NCBI GenBank assembly: GCA_045599385.1
Contig: JAZRVW010000037.1
Span: 1-64,000, forward strand
Reading direction: 5' to 3'
Length of the DNA: 64,000 nucleotides
Origin: F23-B02 sp045599385
GTDB taxonomy: Bacteria > Bacillota > Clostridia > Oscillospirales > Oscillospiraceae
In this document: piece after piece, positions 16,909 through 24,685 of the stretch
Layout of the letters: each line of letters starts with the position of its first letter
Numbering within the stretch: position 1 is the first letter of the stretch
Notes under the pieces: model-generated
Databases searched by the model: none
Told to the model about the DNA's origin: nothing
The model's input: the letters and a program-made list of their open reading frames with translations, nothing else
Position numbers and translations under genes: made by a program

Positions 16909-17843
16909 CATTACTTATTCAGTACACCATTCTTTACGCGTCAGTTCTTATTCTCGTTGCACTGGGCGGTTGCTTTGCCGAGCACTCCGGTGTCATAAAC
17001 CTGGGTCTTGAAGGCATCATGGTCATGGGCGCTTTGGGCGGTGCTCTGGCAATGAAATATCTTGAGGGAAGCTCCCCCATCGTTATTGTGCTGGTCACCA
17101 TTCTGGCGGCTGCCGTAACCGGCATGATATTCTCCGCCCTGCTGGCCGTTGCCTGCATTAACTTCAAGGCTGACCAGACCATAGTCGGTACCGCGCTGAA
17201 CATGCTGGGTCTTGCCGCAGCAACGGTTATTGTCAAGGCCATCAACACCGCAGAAAATCCCGATAACGTTTCCTCCACCATCCAGTATATCTCCCAGAAG
17301 GAAGCTTTCGTGGAAAGACTGGGCGGCTTTGACTTCAACTGGCTCATGCTGGTGGCACTCATTGCCCTCATCGTATCATTTGTAACTCTTTACAAGACCC
17401 GCTTCGGTCTGCGTCTCATGGCCTGCGGCGAGCATCCCCAGGCTGCTGACTCCGTGGGTATCAACGTCTATAAGATGCGCTGGTCCGGCGTTCTCATCTC
17501 CGGCATTCTTGGCGGTCTCGGCGGCATCATGTACATCATTGCCGGCGCAAGCGAATGGAAATTCGAGGCGGGCGTTGCCGGCTTCGGCTTCCTGTCTCTT
17601 GCAGTTATGATTTTCGGCCAGTGGAAGCCCCACAGAATTGCTTTGGCTGCTCTTCTCTTCGGTCTTTTCAGAGCTCTCGCCAGCGTATATTCCGGCTTCG
17701 ACTTCCTGCTGGATCTGCACATTTCCGGCTCCATCTACAAGATGATGCCCTACATCATTTCCCTTATTGTTCTCGCTCTCACCTCCAAGCGCTCCCGCGC
17801 TCCGAAGGCAGAAGGCATACCCTACGAAAAGGGAATGCGATAA
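16905..17843 (+). CDS. nupQ: Nucleoside ABC transporter permease (NupQ-like)
   Basis: The protein has 312 residues, a multi-helix BPD_transp_2 permease with the typical EHSGVINLGLEGIMVMGAL and GILGGLGGIMYI motifs. It is the second permease of the BMP-type nucleoside importer and the last gene of the nupOPQ-like operon. It is followed by a bidirectional terminator. The substrate is inferred from the BMP lipoprotein and the nearby salvage genes. Confidence 0.93.
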   Translation: MTLLIQYTILYASVLILVALGGCFAEHSGVINLGLEGIMVMGALGGALAMKYLEGSSPIVIVLVTILAAAVTGMIFSALLAVACINFKADQTIVGTALNMLGLAAATVIVKAINTAENPDNVSSTIQYISQKEAFVERLGGFDFNWLMLVALIALIVSFVTLYKTRFGLRLMACGEHPQAADSVGINVYKMRWSGVLISGILGGLGGIMYIIAGASEWKFEAGVAGFGFLSLAVMIFGQWKPHRIALAALLFGLFRALASVYSGFDFLLDLHISGSIYKMMPYIISLIVLALTSKRSRAPKAEGIPYEKGMR

Positions 17844-17858
17844 AGATTATCACAAACC

Positions 17859-17895
17859 AAAAAAGAACTCCATCTCAACGAGATGGAGTTCTTTT
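17859..17895. terminator. Bidirectional terminator between converging operons
   Basis: The stem AAGAACTCCATCTC / GAGATGGAGTTCTT has an A run on one side and a T run on the other. It serves nupQ from the left and the export-protein gene from the right. Confidence 0.88.
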
Positions 17896-17904
17896 AATAT
17901 TCTT

Positions 17905-18366
17905 TTATATTGCGGAACCAACGGAGATAACGCCGAAGGTTACCGCCAGAACGATGAGCCCCGCAATCAGCACGCCGAGGAGTATGGCAGGCAGCGCGTC
18001 CTTCAGCCGCATGTTAAGCAGTGATGCCACCAGTGCACCCGTCCATGCGCCTGTACCCGGCAGCGGAATTGCAACCAGAATCAGCAGACCCCAGAAGCTG
18101 TAGGCCCTCACCTGCTGGGCCTTTTCCTCGCCCTTGCGTTCAAGCCATGAAGTGAATTTTAAAAGGATATTGTGTTCTTTCAGCCATTCGATAATCTTGC
18201 GGGTAAGCAGAATAAGAAACGGTATAGGCAGCATGTTGCCCACAGCGCCAATAACGTATGCAAACCACGGGTCAAGTCCATTGGCAACGCCAACGGGTAT
18301 GGCTCCTCGTATCTCCAGCACGGGCAAAAGCGACGTGCCGAAGGTATATAGGATTGCTTTCAGCAT
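17905..18366 (-). CDS. COG2426 small multidrug export-like membrane protein
   Basis: The protein has 153 residues and about four membrane segments. The motifs LPVLEIRGAIPVGVANG and IPLPGTGAWTGAL match the Sm_multidrug_ex (COG2426) family, which is related to the DedA fold. The export function is by name only; the family is poorly studied. It is the last gene in the recJ-relA-dtd-MBL run, 20 bp after the MBL gene. Confidence 0.85.
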   Translation of the reverse strand: MLKAILYTFGTSLLPVLEIRGAIPVGVANGLDPWFAYVIGAVGNMLPIPFLILLTRKIIEWLKEHNILLKFTSWLERKGEEKAQQVRAYSFWGLLILVAIPLPGTGAWTGALVASLLNMRLKDALPAILLGVLIAGLIVLAVTFGVISVGSAI

Positions 18367-18386
18367 TATTTATCTCCGATGTTAAT

Positions 18387-19028
18387 TTATGAGAAGTTTA
18401 TTGATGCCATGGCCTCACGGCAATAATGGTTGAAGCGGCGCTCACGCTCAAGAGTTGTACTGTCCATGTGACCGGGGTACACCTCGTAGTCACCGGGCAG
18501 GTCGCAGAGCTTTTTCAGAGAACGCAGTTCGCTGCGGAAGCCTCCGCCGGGCAGGTCGGTTCTGCCGCAGGAGCCGCGGAACAGCGTATCGCCTGTGAAC
18601 AGCACGTCCTTTTCGGACTTGTCATCGCCGCAGAGAAGAGTCACGCTTCCCGGCGTATGACCGGGAGTTGCGATAACACCGAAGCGGATACTGCCCACCT
18701 TTATGATGTCGCCCTCATCGTAGTATCTTCCGCCTTCAGGCATCTTGTACTTGATACCGCTCATACCGACCTCGTAGCCTTCGTCACGTGGGTTGATATA
18801 AAGAATGGCGCCCGTTTCCTCCATCACAGTCTCCACAGCACCCACATGGTCATAGTGGCCGTGGGTGAGCAGAATGGTGGTGCATCTGAGCTTGTTGCTT
18901 TCAATGTAATCAAGAATAGTATTGCTTTCATCGCCGGGGTCAATAACTGCACATTCAAGGGTATCCTCGTCAGTGACGATGTAACAGTTGGTCTCAAGCT
19001 GGCCTACGGGCAGAGTTTTTATAAGCAT
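18387..19028 (-). CDS. MBL-fold metallohydrolase (YcbL/glyoxalase II-like)
   Basis: The protein has 213 residues. It contains the metal-binding THGHYDHVGA motif, CAVIDPGDE near the N-terminus, ATPGHTPGSV and FTGDTLFRGSCGRTD, typical of YcbL-type hydroxyacylglutathione hydrolase-like proteins. The substrate is a thioester or unknown. It lies one base after dtd, and the order relA-dtd-MBL is common in Clostridia, though the reason is not known. Confidence 0.9.
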   Translation of the reverse strand: MLIKTLPVGQLETNCYIVTDEDTLECAVIDPGDESNTILDYIESNKLRCTTILLTHGHYDHVGAVETVMEETGAILYINPRDEGYEVGMSGIKYKMPEGGRYYDEGDIIKVGSIRFGVIATPGHTPGSVTLLCGDDKSEKDVLFTGDTLFRGSCGRTDLPGGGFRSELRSLKKLCDLPGDYEVYPGHMDSTTLERERRFNHYCREAMASINFS

Positions 19029-19029
19029 A

Positions 19030-19473
19030 TTAAAGCTCCTTTGTATCGAGAATGATTGTTACCGGACCGTCGTTAATGGATTCTACCTTCATTTCAGCGC
19101 CGAATTCACCCGTTCCGACCTTGAAGCCTCTCGCCTCGCACTCGGCAATGACCTTTTCGTAAAGGGGAATTGCCTTTTCGGGACGTGCGGCCTTTGAGAA
19201 GCCGGGGCGTCGTGATTTGCAGTCGGCAAACAGCGTAAACTGGCTTATTATCAGAAGCTCGGCACCTGCATCGGCGGGATTGACATTCATCTTGCCTGCT
19301 TCATCATGGAATATGCGCAGGCCGCAGATTTTATCCGCAATTTTTACAGCGTCCTTTTCCTCGTCGTCCTGATGCACACCGAGAAGAATAAGGAAGCCCT
19401 TTCCTATACTGCTTTTGACCTTTCCGTCTATTGCGACAGAGGCGCGGTCAACGCGGGTGAGTACTGCTCTCAA
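19030..19473 (-). CDS. dtd: D-aminoacyl-tRNA deacylase
   Basis: The protein has 147 residues, full length for the DTD family. It has the N-terminal MRAVLTRVDRASV, the catalytic SQFTLFADC motif and the GxxP loop motif as NDGPVT near the C-terminus. It removes D-amino acids (and glycine mis-charged on tRNA-Ala) from tRNA. It sits 7 bp after relA in the operon. Confidence 0.95.
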   Translation of the reverse strand: MRAVLTRVDRASVAIDGKVKSSIGKGFLILLGVHQDDEEKDAVKIADKICGLRIFHDEAGKMNVNPADAGAELLIISQFTLFADCKSRRPGFSKAARPEKAIPLYEKVIAECEARGFKVGTGEFGAEMKVESINDGPVTIILDTKEL

Positions 19474-19480
19474 TGTATCC

Positions 19481-21724
19481 TCAACCTCCGTTTCGGTTGA
19501 CCTCGCTGACGCCGCTTATGGACGACAGCTTGTTCATAACCGTTCTGAGCTCGTCGATGTTCCTGATTTCCAGACCTATATTCACAATGGAGCGTCCGCC
19601 CTCAACATCTCTTGCATTGAGGGAGCGTACCTTTGCGTTCAGGGAATTGAGCGCTGTGGCAATGTCCATGACAAGACCGCTGCGTTCATGGGATACAACC
19701 AGAATGCTGGTTGTATAAATCTCGCTTGTGTGCTCTGCCCAGCCCACTTCAATCCAGCGTCCCAGGTCTTCGGGATTGTCATTGCGTCTGAGGTAATTCT
19801 CGCATTCCCTGCGATGAATGGAAACGCCCTGACCTCTGGTTATATAGCCGATTATATCGTCACCCGGTACGGGCGTGCAGCATCGGGAGAATTTAATAAG
19901 GCAGTTGTCAAGTCCCTCCACCAGTATTCCATGTACGGGACGGAGATTTTTCTTTGCCTGGGTTTCTCTGCGCTCCGCCGCCTCCGTAACCTTTTCAAGA
20001 ACTGTTTTCTTGTCTGCGGAGTGGTGAATACGCGCCAGCTCGTCCTTCATGCGATTTACGGTACGGGTTGCGGTCATGCCGCCGTAACCGATTGCCGCAT
20101 ACATCTCCTCAAGGGAGGGGCAGGCGATTTTCTTCAGCAGTATGGGCAGAACTTCCTCGTCGTTCACGTCCTCAGGACTCAGACCGCGGTTTTTCAGCTC
20201 AGCCTCAAATATTTCACGTCCGCGGGTTATATTCTCCTCGCGGCGTTCCTTCTTGAACCACTGCTTGATTTTTGTGCGGGCGGAGCCGCTTTTTGCAATG
20301 TTCAGCCAGTCACGACTGGGGCCCGGTGCATTTTTGGCTGTGCGCACCTCAACAATGTCGCCGTTCTGCAGGACATGGTCAAAGGTCACTATTCTGCCGT
20401 TTACCGACGCGCCCACCATGCTGTTGCCGACAGCGGAGTGAATGCTGTAGGCAAAGTCAATGGGGGTTGCGCCTGCGGGCAGATTTATTACGTCGCCTTT
20501 GGGTGAGAAAACGAATACCTCATCGGCGAACATATCGATTTTCAGATTGTGGAAAAAGTCGGTTGCATCGGATTCCTGCTGGCTTTCGAGGAGCCTGCGA
20601 ACCCATGCGAATTTGTCCTCGTCGCCCGTCTTTATTGCGCTGTCGCCCATCTTGTATTTCCAGTGGGCAGCAATGCCGTATTCGGCGGTATGGTGCATGC
20701 TCCAGGTTCTTATCTGCACCTCAAAGGGAATACCCTCGGAGCCGATTACCGTTGTATGCACGCTCTGATACATATTGGGCTTAGGTGTGGAAATATAATC
20801 CTTGAATCTGCCCGGCACGGGTTTAAACATATCGTGAATAATACCCAGCACATTGTAGCAATCGGGCATGGTGTCAACGATTACGCGGAAAGCGCAGAGG
20901 TCAAAAATTCCGTTTATGTCCAGCTTCTGCGCATACATCTTTCTGTAGATGCTGTATATGTGCTTTATGCGGCTGTAGATCGTTACCTGCAGACCTTCCT
21001 CGGTCAGACGGGTTTTGATTTTCTCCTCCATCTTGGCCATAAAGTCCACAAGCGTGTCCATGCGTGAATCGAGAGTATCCGTAATTTCCTTATAGCCTGC
21101 GGGGTCAAGATACATGAGCGCAAGGTCCTCAAGCTCCCATTTTGCTCTCTGCATACCGAGGCGATGGGCAATGGGTGCGTAGATTTCCATGGTTTCAAGG
21201 GATTTTGAGCGCTGCTTTTCCTCAGTCTGATAGGCCATTGTGCGCATATTGTGCAGACGGTCGGCAATCTTGATGAGGATAACGCGGATATCCTTCGCCA
21301 TTGCCATGAGCATCTTACGCAGGTTTTCCATCTGCTCGTCTTCCTTGCTGGTGTACTGCACACGTGTAAGCTTGGTAACGCCCTCGACGATATCCGCAAC
21401 GGGCTCACCGAACTGTCGGGCTATGTCCGCATAGCCAAGCTCGGTGTCCTCAATAACATCGTGAAGCAATGCCGCAACTATGGAGTCCTCGTCAAGTCCC
21501 ATGTCAACGGAGATGTCGGCTGCCGCCACGCAATGAGTCACATAGGGTGAGCCGTCACGGCGCAGCTGTCCCGAATGGGCAAGGCAGGCGGTATCATAGG
21601 CAGCACGTATTCTGCCCATGTCCATGTCAACGCCGCTGTTCTTTATTTTGTTTTCAAGGCTTGCGTACATCACATCGGGGTCTTTGATGCCGCACTCCTC
21701 AACGTTTGCTCTGTTGTCGTCCAT
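19481..21724 (-). CDS. relA: Bifunctional (p)ppGpp synthetase/hydrolase
   Basis: The protein has 747 residues. Order: HD hydrolase domain with HDVIEDT (about 85-95), RelA/SpoT synthetase domain (about 240-350), TGS domain (VFSPKGDVINLPAGATPIDFA), helical and zinc-finger-like region (FSRCCTPVPGD), C-terminal ACT domain. HD and synthetase motifs are both intact, so this should be the long Rel of Firmicutes acting in the stringent response. It starts 3 bp after recJ ends. Confidence 0.95.
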   Translation of the reverse strand: MDDNRANVEECGIKDPDVMYASLENKIKNSGVDMDMGRIRAAYDTACLAHSGQLRRDGSPYVTHCVAAADISVDMGLDEDSIVAALLHDVIEDTELGYADIARQFGEPVADIVEGVTKLTRVQYTSKEDEQMENLRKMLMAMAKDIRVILIKIADRLHNMRTMAYQTEEKQRSKSLETMEIYAPIAHRLGMQRAKWELEDLALMYLDPAGYKEITDTLDSRMDTLVDFMAKMEEKIKTRLTEEGLQVTIYSRIKHIYSIYRKMYAQKLDINGIFDLCAFRVIVDTMPDCYNVLGIIHDMFKPVPGRFKDYISTPKPNMYQSVHTTVIGSEGIPFEVQIRTWSMHHTAEYGIAAHWKYKMGDSAIKTGDEDKFAWVRRLLESQQESDATDFFHNLKIDMFADEVFVFSPKGDVINLPAGATPIDFAYSIHSAVGNSMVGASVNGRIVTFDHVLQNGDIVEVRTAKNAPGPSRDWLNIAKSGSARTKIKQWFKKERREENITRGREIFEAELKNRGLSPEDVNDEEVLPILLKKIACPSLEEMYAAIGYGGMTATRTVNRMKDELARIHHSADKKTVLEKVTEAAERRETQAKKNLRPVHGILVEGLDNCLIKFSRCCTPVPGDDIIGYITRGQGVSIHRRECENYLRRNDNPEDLGRWIEVGWAEHTSEIYTTSILVVSHERSGLVMDIATALNSLNAKVRSLNARDVEGGRSIVNIGLEIRNIDELRTVMNKLSSISGVSEVNRNGG

Positions 21725-21727
21725 AGC

Positions 21728-23740
21728 TTAGTTTCTTGCCTTCAGTTTTTTTATTAGCTCAGAATCCTCAAGATTTACCTTTGGAGAATTTGCAATCATT
21801 TCAGCGCCGAAAATGCTGTCCCGCTCAGGCGCTCTCAGCAGTCTGAGCTCACGCAGCGCGAGAAGGCACAGGCAGAATTTTTCGGGTTCTACCCCTGCGG
21901 GACACTGGCGCATAAGCCCCTCAAGGTCTTCCGCAACCTTTCCGCCCTCGGACTCAAGACGCCGCCACACTCTGACAAAGCTCGGACGGTCGGGGCAATA
22001 GACCGCCGCTTCATCATAGGGAATTTCCCCGCACAGCATGGTGCTGCACAGCGCCTTCGCGTTGTGGCGCTTCATCGCCACAATCTGAAGCTGAACGCTG
22101 CTGCGGAAGCGAAATTCGTTAATCTGCGGAGTAAAGGCAATATCAACGCAGTCGCCCTCTGATACGCCAAGCTCCGCTTCCGTGTGTGAGAAGTACACGC
22201 ATTCGAAATACTGTCCTCTGTAGCTTATATTCATACGCAGATGGCGGCCTCCGCCGATGGAGGAAAGCTTTTCAAGGCGCGCTCCGTTTATGCAGAGAAC
22301 CGGTCTCGGATTTCCGCTGCCGAAGGGCTCCATGAGATTCAGCGCCTCAACACCCTCCATGCTGAGCAGCGACGGGTCGGTTATGCTCAGGTCGCAGTTG
22401 AGTGTGGGCAGCTCTTCCGTACGGTTTTCTCTGTAATATTCCGCAAATGCGCGGCAGAAGCCGTCAATCTTATCCCTGCGGATATTAAGTCCCGCGGCAA
22501 GCGCGTGACCGCCGAAGCCTTCAAGATGGTCAGAGCAGGCAGACAGCGCGTCAAATATATTGAAACCGCCGTAGCTTCGGCATGAGCCCTTGCCCTTTTC
22601 GCCGTCAATGCAAATCATAATTGTTGGCATTGCGTACTGCTCCGCAAGCTTTGACGCCGCGATGCCGATAACGCCCTGATGCCACTTGTCACTCGAAAGC
22701 ACAATGGGTGCGTCCTTATCGCAGTTTTCCATCATAACGCAGGCGTCCTGCCAGATTCCCGTTTCAAGTGCCTGGCGGCGACGGTTGAGCTCACACAGCT
22801 CTGCCGCAAGCTCGGCCGCTTCTTTTTCGTCCCGGGTCATGAGCAGACGGCAGGCCACGGAAACACAGCCGAGGCGTCCGGCCGCATTCAGTCGCGGTGC
22901 AAGGCTGAAGCCTATTGTCGAGGAGGAAATCTTTCTGTCCGCAACACCGGATTCACGCAGAAGCGCGGCAATGCCGGGGCGCGTCGCAGTTTCGATTTTT
23001 TCAAGTCCGGTACGGACAATATATCTGTTTTCGCCCACAAGCGGAACAACGTCTGCAACGGTGCCTATTGCCGCAATATCGGCATAGCGCTCAATTGCCA
23101 TCGTGCTTTCACCCTCAACGGCGCACACAAGCTTAAGCGCAACGCCTACGCCTGCAAGGTCCTTGTTGGGATATGCGCAGGAATCCTGCTTCGGATCAAT
23201 TACTGCGGCAGCAACCGGGAGAGTCTGCTCACGACATTCATGGTGGTCGGTGATGATGAGGTCAACACCGATTTCGGCGGCATAGTCCGCCTCTTCAGCC
23301 GCGGTAATACCGCAGTCAACGCTGATAATAAGGCTAACGCCCTTTTTCTTCAGCGCAAGAATGGCGTCCTTGTTAAGACCGTAGCCCTCTTCAATTCGGT
23401 CGGGAATGTAGGGAAAGCAGGTCAGTCCCTTTGAGCGCAGCCAGTCGGTGAGAAGGCAGGTTGATGTAATACCGTCAACGTCATAGTCGCCGTAAACGGC
23501 AACGGCTTCCACGGCTTCTACTGCCCTTTTTATTCTCTCAACCGCCTGAGGCATACCCTTCATGAGCATAGGATTCTCAAGCGTTTCCGCGCCTCCCTTA
23601 AGGAAGCTCTCCGCTGCGGCAGGCTCAGAAATGCCTCGGATTTTCAGCAGTGCGGCAAGCAGGGGCTTATAGCCCGCAGCAAGCAGCGCCGCCGGAATTT
23701 CCGTCGCCGCATTTGCGATTTTCCATTTACTGTAATTCAT
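21728..23740 (-). CDS. recJ: Single-stranded-DNA-specific exonuclease RecJ
   Basis: The protein has 670 residues from the ATG at 23740. The DHH domain is present with YGDYDVDGITST, VDCGITA and ITDHHE, and the DHHA1 domain with GFGGHALAAGL. RecJ degrades 5' single strands in recombination and mismatch repair. The C-terminal extension (about 560-670) is a less conserved OB/other region. The TTG two codons upstream is possible but both have a weak ribosome binding site. First gene of the recJ-relA-dtd-MBL-COG2426 run. Confidence 0.95.
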   Translation of the reverse strand: MNYSKWKIANAATEIPAALLAAGYKPLLAALLKIRGISEPAAAESFLKGGAETLENPMLMKGMPQAVERIKRAVEAVEAVAVYGDYDVDGITSTCLLTDWLRSKGLTCFPYIPDRIEEGYGLNKDAILALKKKGVSLIISVDCGITAAEEADYAAEIGVDLIITDHHECREQTLPVAAAVIDPKQDSCAYPNKDLAGVGVALKLVCAVEGESTMAIERYADIAAIGTVADVVPLVGENRYIVRTGLEKIETATRPGIAALLRESGVADRKISSSTIGFSLAPRLNAAGRLGCVSVACRLLMTRDEKEAAELAAELCELNRRRQALETGIWQDACVMMENCDKDAPIVLSSDKWHQGVIGIAASKLAEQYAMPTIMICIDGEKGKGSCRSYGGFNIFDALSACSDHLEGFGGHALAAGLNIRRDKIDGFCRAFAEYYRENRTEELPTLNCDLSITDPSLLSMEGVEALNLMEPFGSGNPRPVLCINGARLEKLSSIGGGRHLRMNISYRGQYFECVYFSHTEAELGVSEGDCVDIAFTPQINEFRFRSSVQLQIVAMKRHNAKALCSTMLCGEIPYDEAAVYCPDRPSFVRVWRRLESEGGKVAEDLEGLMRQCPAGVEPEKFCLCLLALRELRLLRAPERDSIFGAEMIANSPKVNLEDSELIKKLKARN

Positions 23741-23832
23741 ATACAAACACTACTTTATTTTAATTTATTATTAAAATATTGTATCAAATATTATCGCATT
23801 GTGCAAGTGTCCGAAGGGCATTTCCGTAATTA

Positions 23833-23861
23833 TTGACAATCTTAACGCGTAATGATAAAAT
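23833..23861 (+). promoter_or_regulatory. Promoter of tRNA-Leu
   Basis: TTGACA, 17 bp and TAAAAT with a preceding TGA, ending 11 bp before the mature tRNA. Confidence 0.7.
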
Positions 23862-23872
23862 GCTAGAAGCGT

Positions 23873-23958
23873 GCCGGTGTGGTGGAATGGTAGACACGGC
23901 GGACTTAAAATCCTCTGGGGGCTTCTCCGTACCGGTTCGAGTCCGGTCACCGGCACCA
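23873..23958 (+). tRNA. tRNA-Leu (anticodon TAA)
   Basis: The 86-nt class II tRNA has acceptor stem GCCGGTG / CACCGGC, discriminator A and an encoded CCA. The anticodon loop ACTTAAAAT gives TAA. A long variable arm (CTGGGGGCTTCTCCG region) and the T-arm GGTTCGAGTCC are present. Confidence 0.96.
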
Positions 23959-23994
23959 AAAATAAGGACAGCCAAAAGGCTGTCCTTATTTTTG
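23958..23994 (+). terminator. Terminator after tRNA-Leu
   Basis: The stem AATAAGGACAGCC / GGCTGTCCTTATT has an AAAA loop and a T run. Confidence 0.9.
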
Positions 23995-24025
23995 GTGCGC
24001 ACTTCGTGCGCCTTTTATCCGCTTC
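23995..24025 (+). repeat. 31-bp direct repeat, copy 1
   Basis: Starts with GTGCGCACTTCGTGCGCC and continues TTTTATCCGCTTC. An identical copy starts at 24144. The first 16 bases contain a GCGCAC/GTGCGC palindrome. Confidence 0.85.
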
Positions 24026-24038
24026 GCTCAATTTGTTC

Positions 24039-24077
24039 GAGAGGGGATAACCAATCCCCTCTCGTGCTCTCCCCATG
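24039..24077 (+). repeat. Hairpin repeat shared with the tRNA-Arg locus
   Basis: GAGAGGGGAT AACCA ATCCCCTCTC forms a perfect hairpin, followed by GTGCTCTCCCCATG. The same left and right arms recur at about 33940 and 34069 near tRNA-Arg, there separated by an insert of about 120 bp. The sequence that follows (24073-24092) holds another palindrome, CCCATGCTGAATTCAGCATGGG. Confidence 0.75.
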
Positions 24078-24143
24078 CTGAATTCAGCATGGGCGCATTT
24101 GATTAATCATTTGGTACAGCTATAAAATAGTGCTCTCTTTTTC

Positions 24144-24174
24144 GTGCGCACTTCGTGCGCCTTTTATCCGCTTC
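24144..24174 (+). repeat. 31-bp direct repeat, copy 2
   Basis: Identical to 23995-24025, 149 bp apart. The following hairpin is missing here and only TCCCCATGCG remains, as if this were a shortened copy. Confidence 0.85.
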
Positions 24175-24288
24175 TCACACTATCCCCATGCGCAACGAAC
24201 TTCCGCCTCGCAAAATATACCGAAAGCTGTAGCTCTTTTACGTTCTCCATCGTATATTAAGATGTAAGAACTAATGGAGGTATCAAAA

Positions 24289-24471
24289 ATGAAAAACAGA
24301 GAAAACTACGAAAGCCCGAGCAGTAAGATGTCGGAATTAAGCGAGGATAAGCTGAGCCTGGTCTTCGGCGGCACCGAAGACCATAGCATTCTTCCCGGTG
24401 GGAGTGAATTTTGGCACTCATGGAACCCGAACTTTGTTGTGCCCGAACAAAATTTACCTTGTTGGCAATAA
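24289..24471 (+). CDS. Small peptide with a double-glycine leader (candidate bacteriocin/RiPP precursor)
   Basis: The product has 60 residues, with ATGGAGG 8 bp before the ATG at 24289. Residues 17-28 read LSEDKLSLVFGG, which fits the double-glycine leader pattern: Leu at -12, Ser -11, Leu -7, Val -4, Gly-Gly at -2/-1. Cleavage after Gly28 would leave a 32-residue core starting TEDHSILPGG, rich in Trp, Pro and Asn, with one cysteine (Cys58) near the end. No C39 peptidase, LanT-like transporter or immunity gene is visible nearby. The call is from the leader pattern; export and activity are inference. Confidence 0.6.
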   Translation: MKNRENYESPSSKMSELSEDKLSLVFGGTEDHSILPGGSEFWHSWNPNFVVPEQNLPCWQ

Positions 24472-24589
24472 TAAACTTCCCATGAAAGCTAAGGAAGAAC
24501 TCAGCAATCTCTCAAGCTCTTCTCATGCTTTCCTGATTTAACCTGATATTAGCGATTTTGAAGACGATTGGTGATAGCAGAACAAATAT

Positions 24590-24623
24590 AAAAAGAGTGC
24601 GGGTACACCCGCACTCTTTTTAT
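24590..24623 (+). terminator. Terminator after the double-glycine peptide gene
   Basis: The stem AAAGAGTGCGGGT / ACCCGCACTCTTT is followed by TTATAT. Confidence 0.88.
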
Positions 24624-24685
24624 ATGGTAATAATCAGATATTTGTTGTATAATACATATAACTAACATCACCTAAGGAGAACTCC

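Noticed and set aside
23771..24076. Minus-strand ORFs over tRNA-Leu (phrase GDRTRTGTEKPPEDFKSAV)
   Set aside because: Also the familiar false translation of an antisense tRNA.
24482..24541. 19-codon ORF after the double-glycine peptide
   Set aside because: No ribosome binding site and no similarity to the leader peptide.
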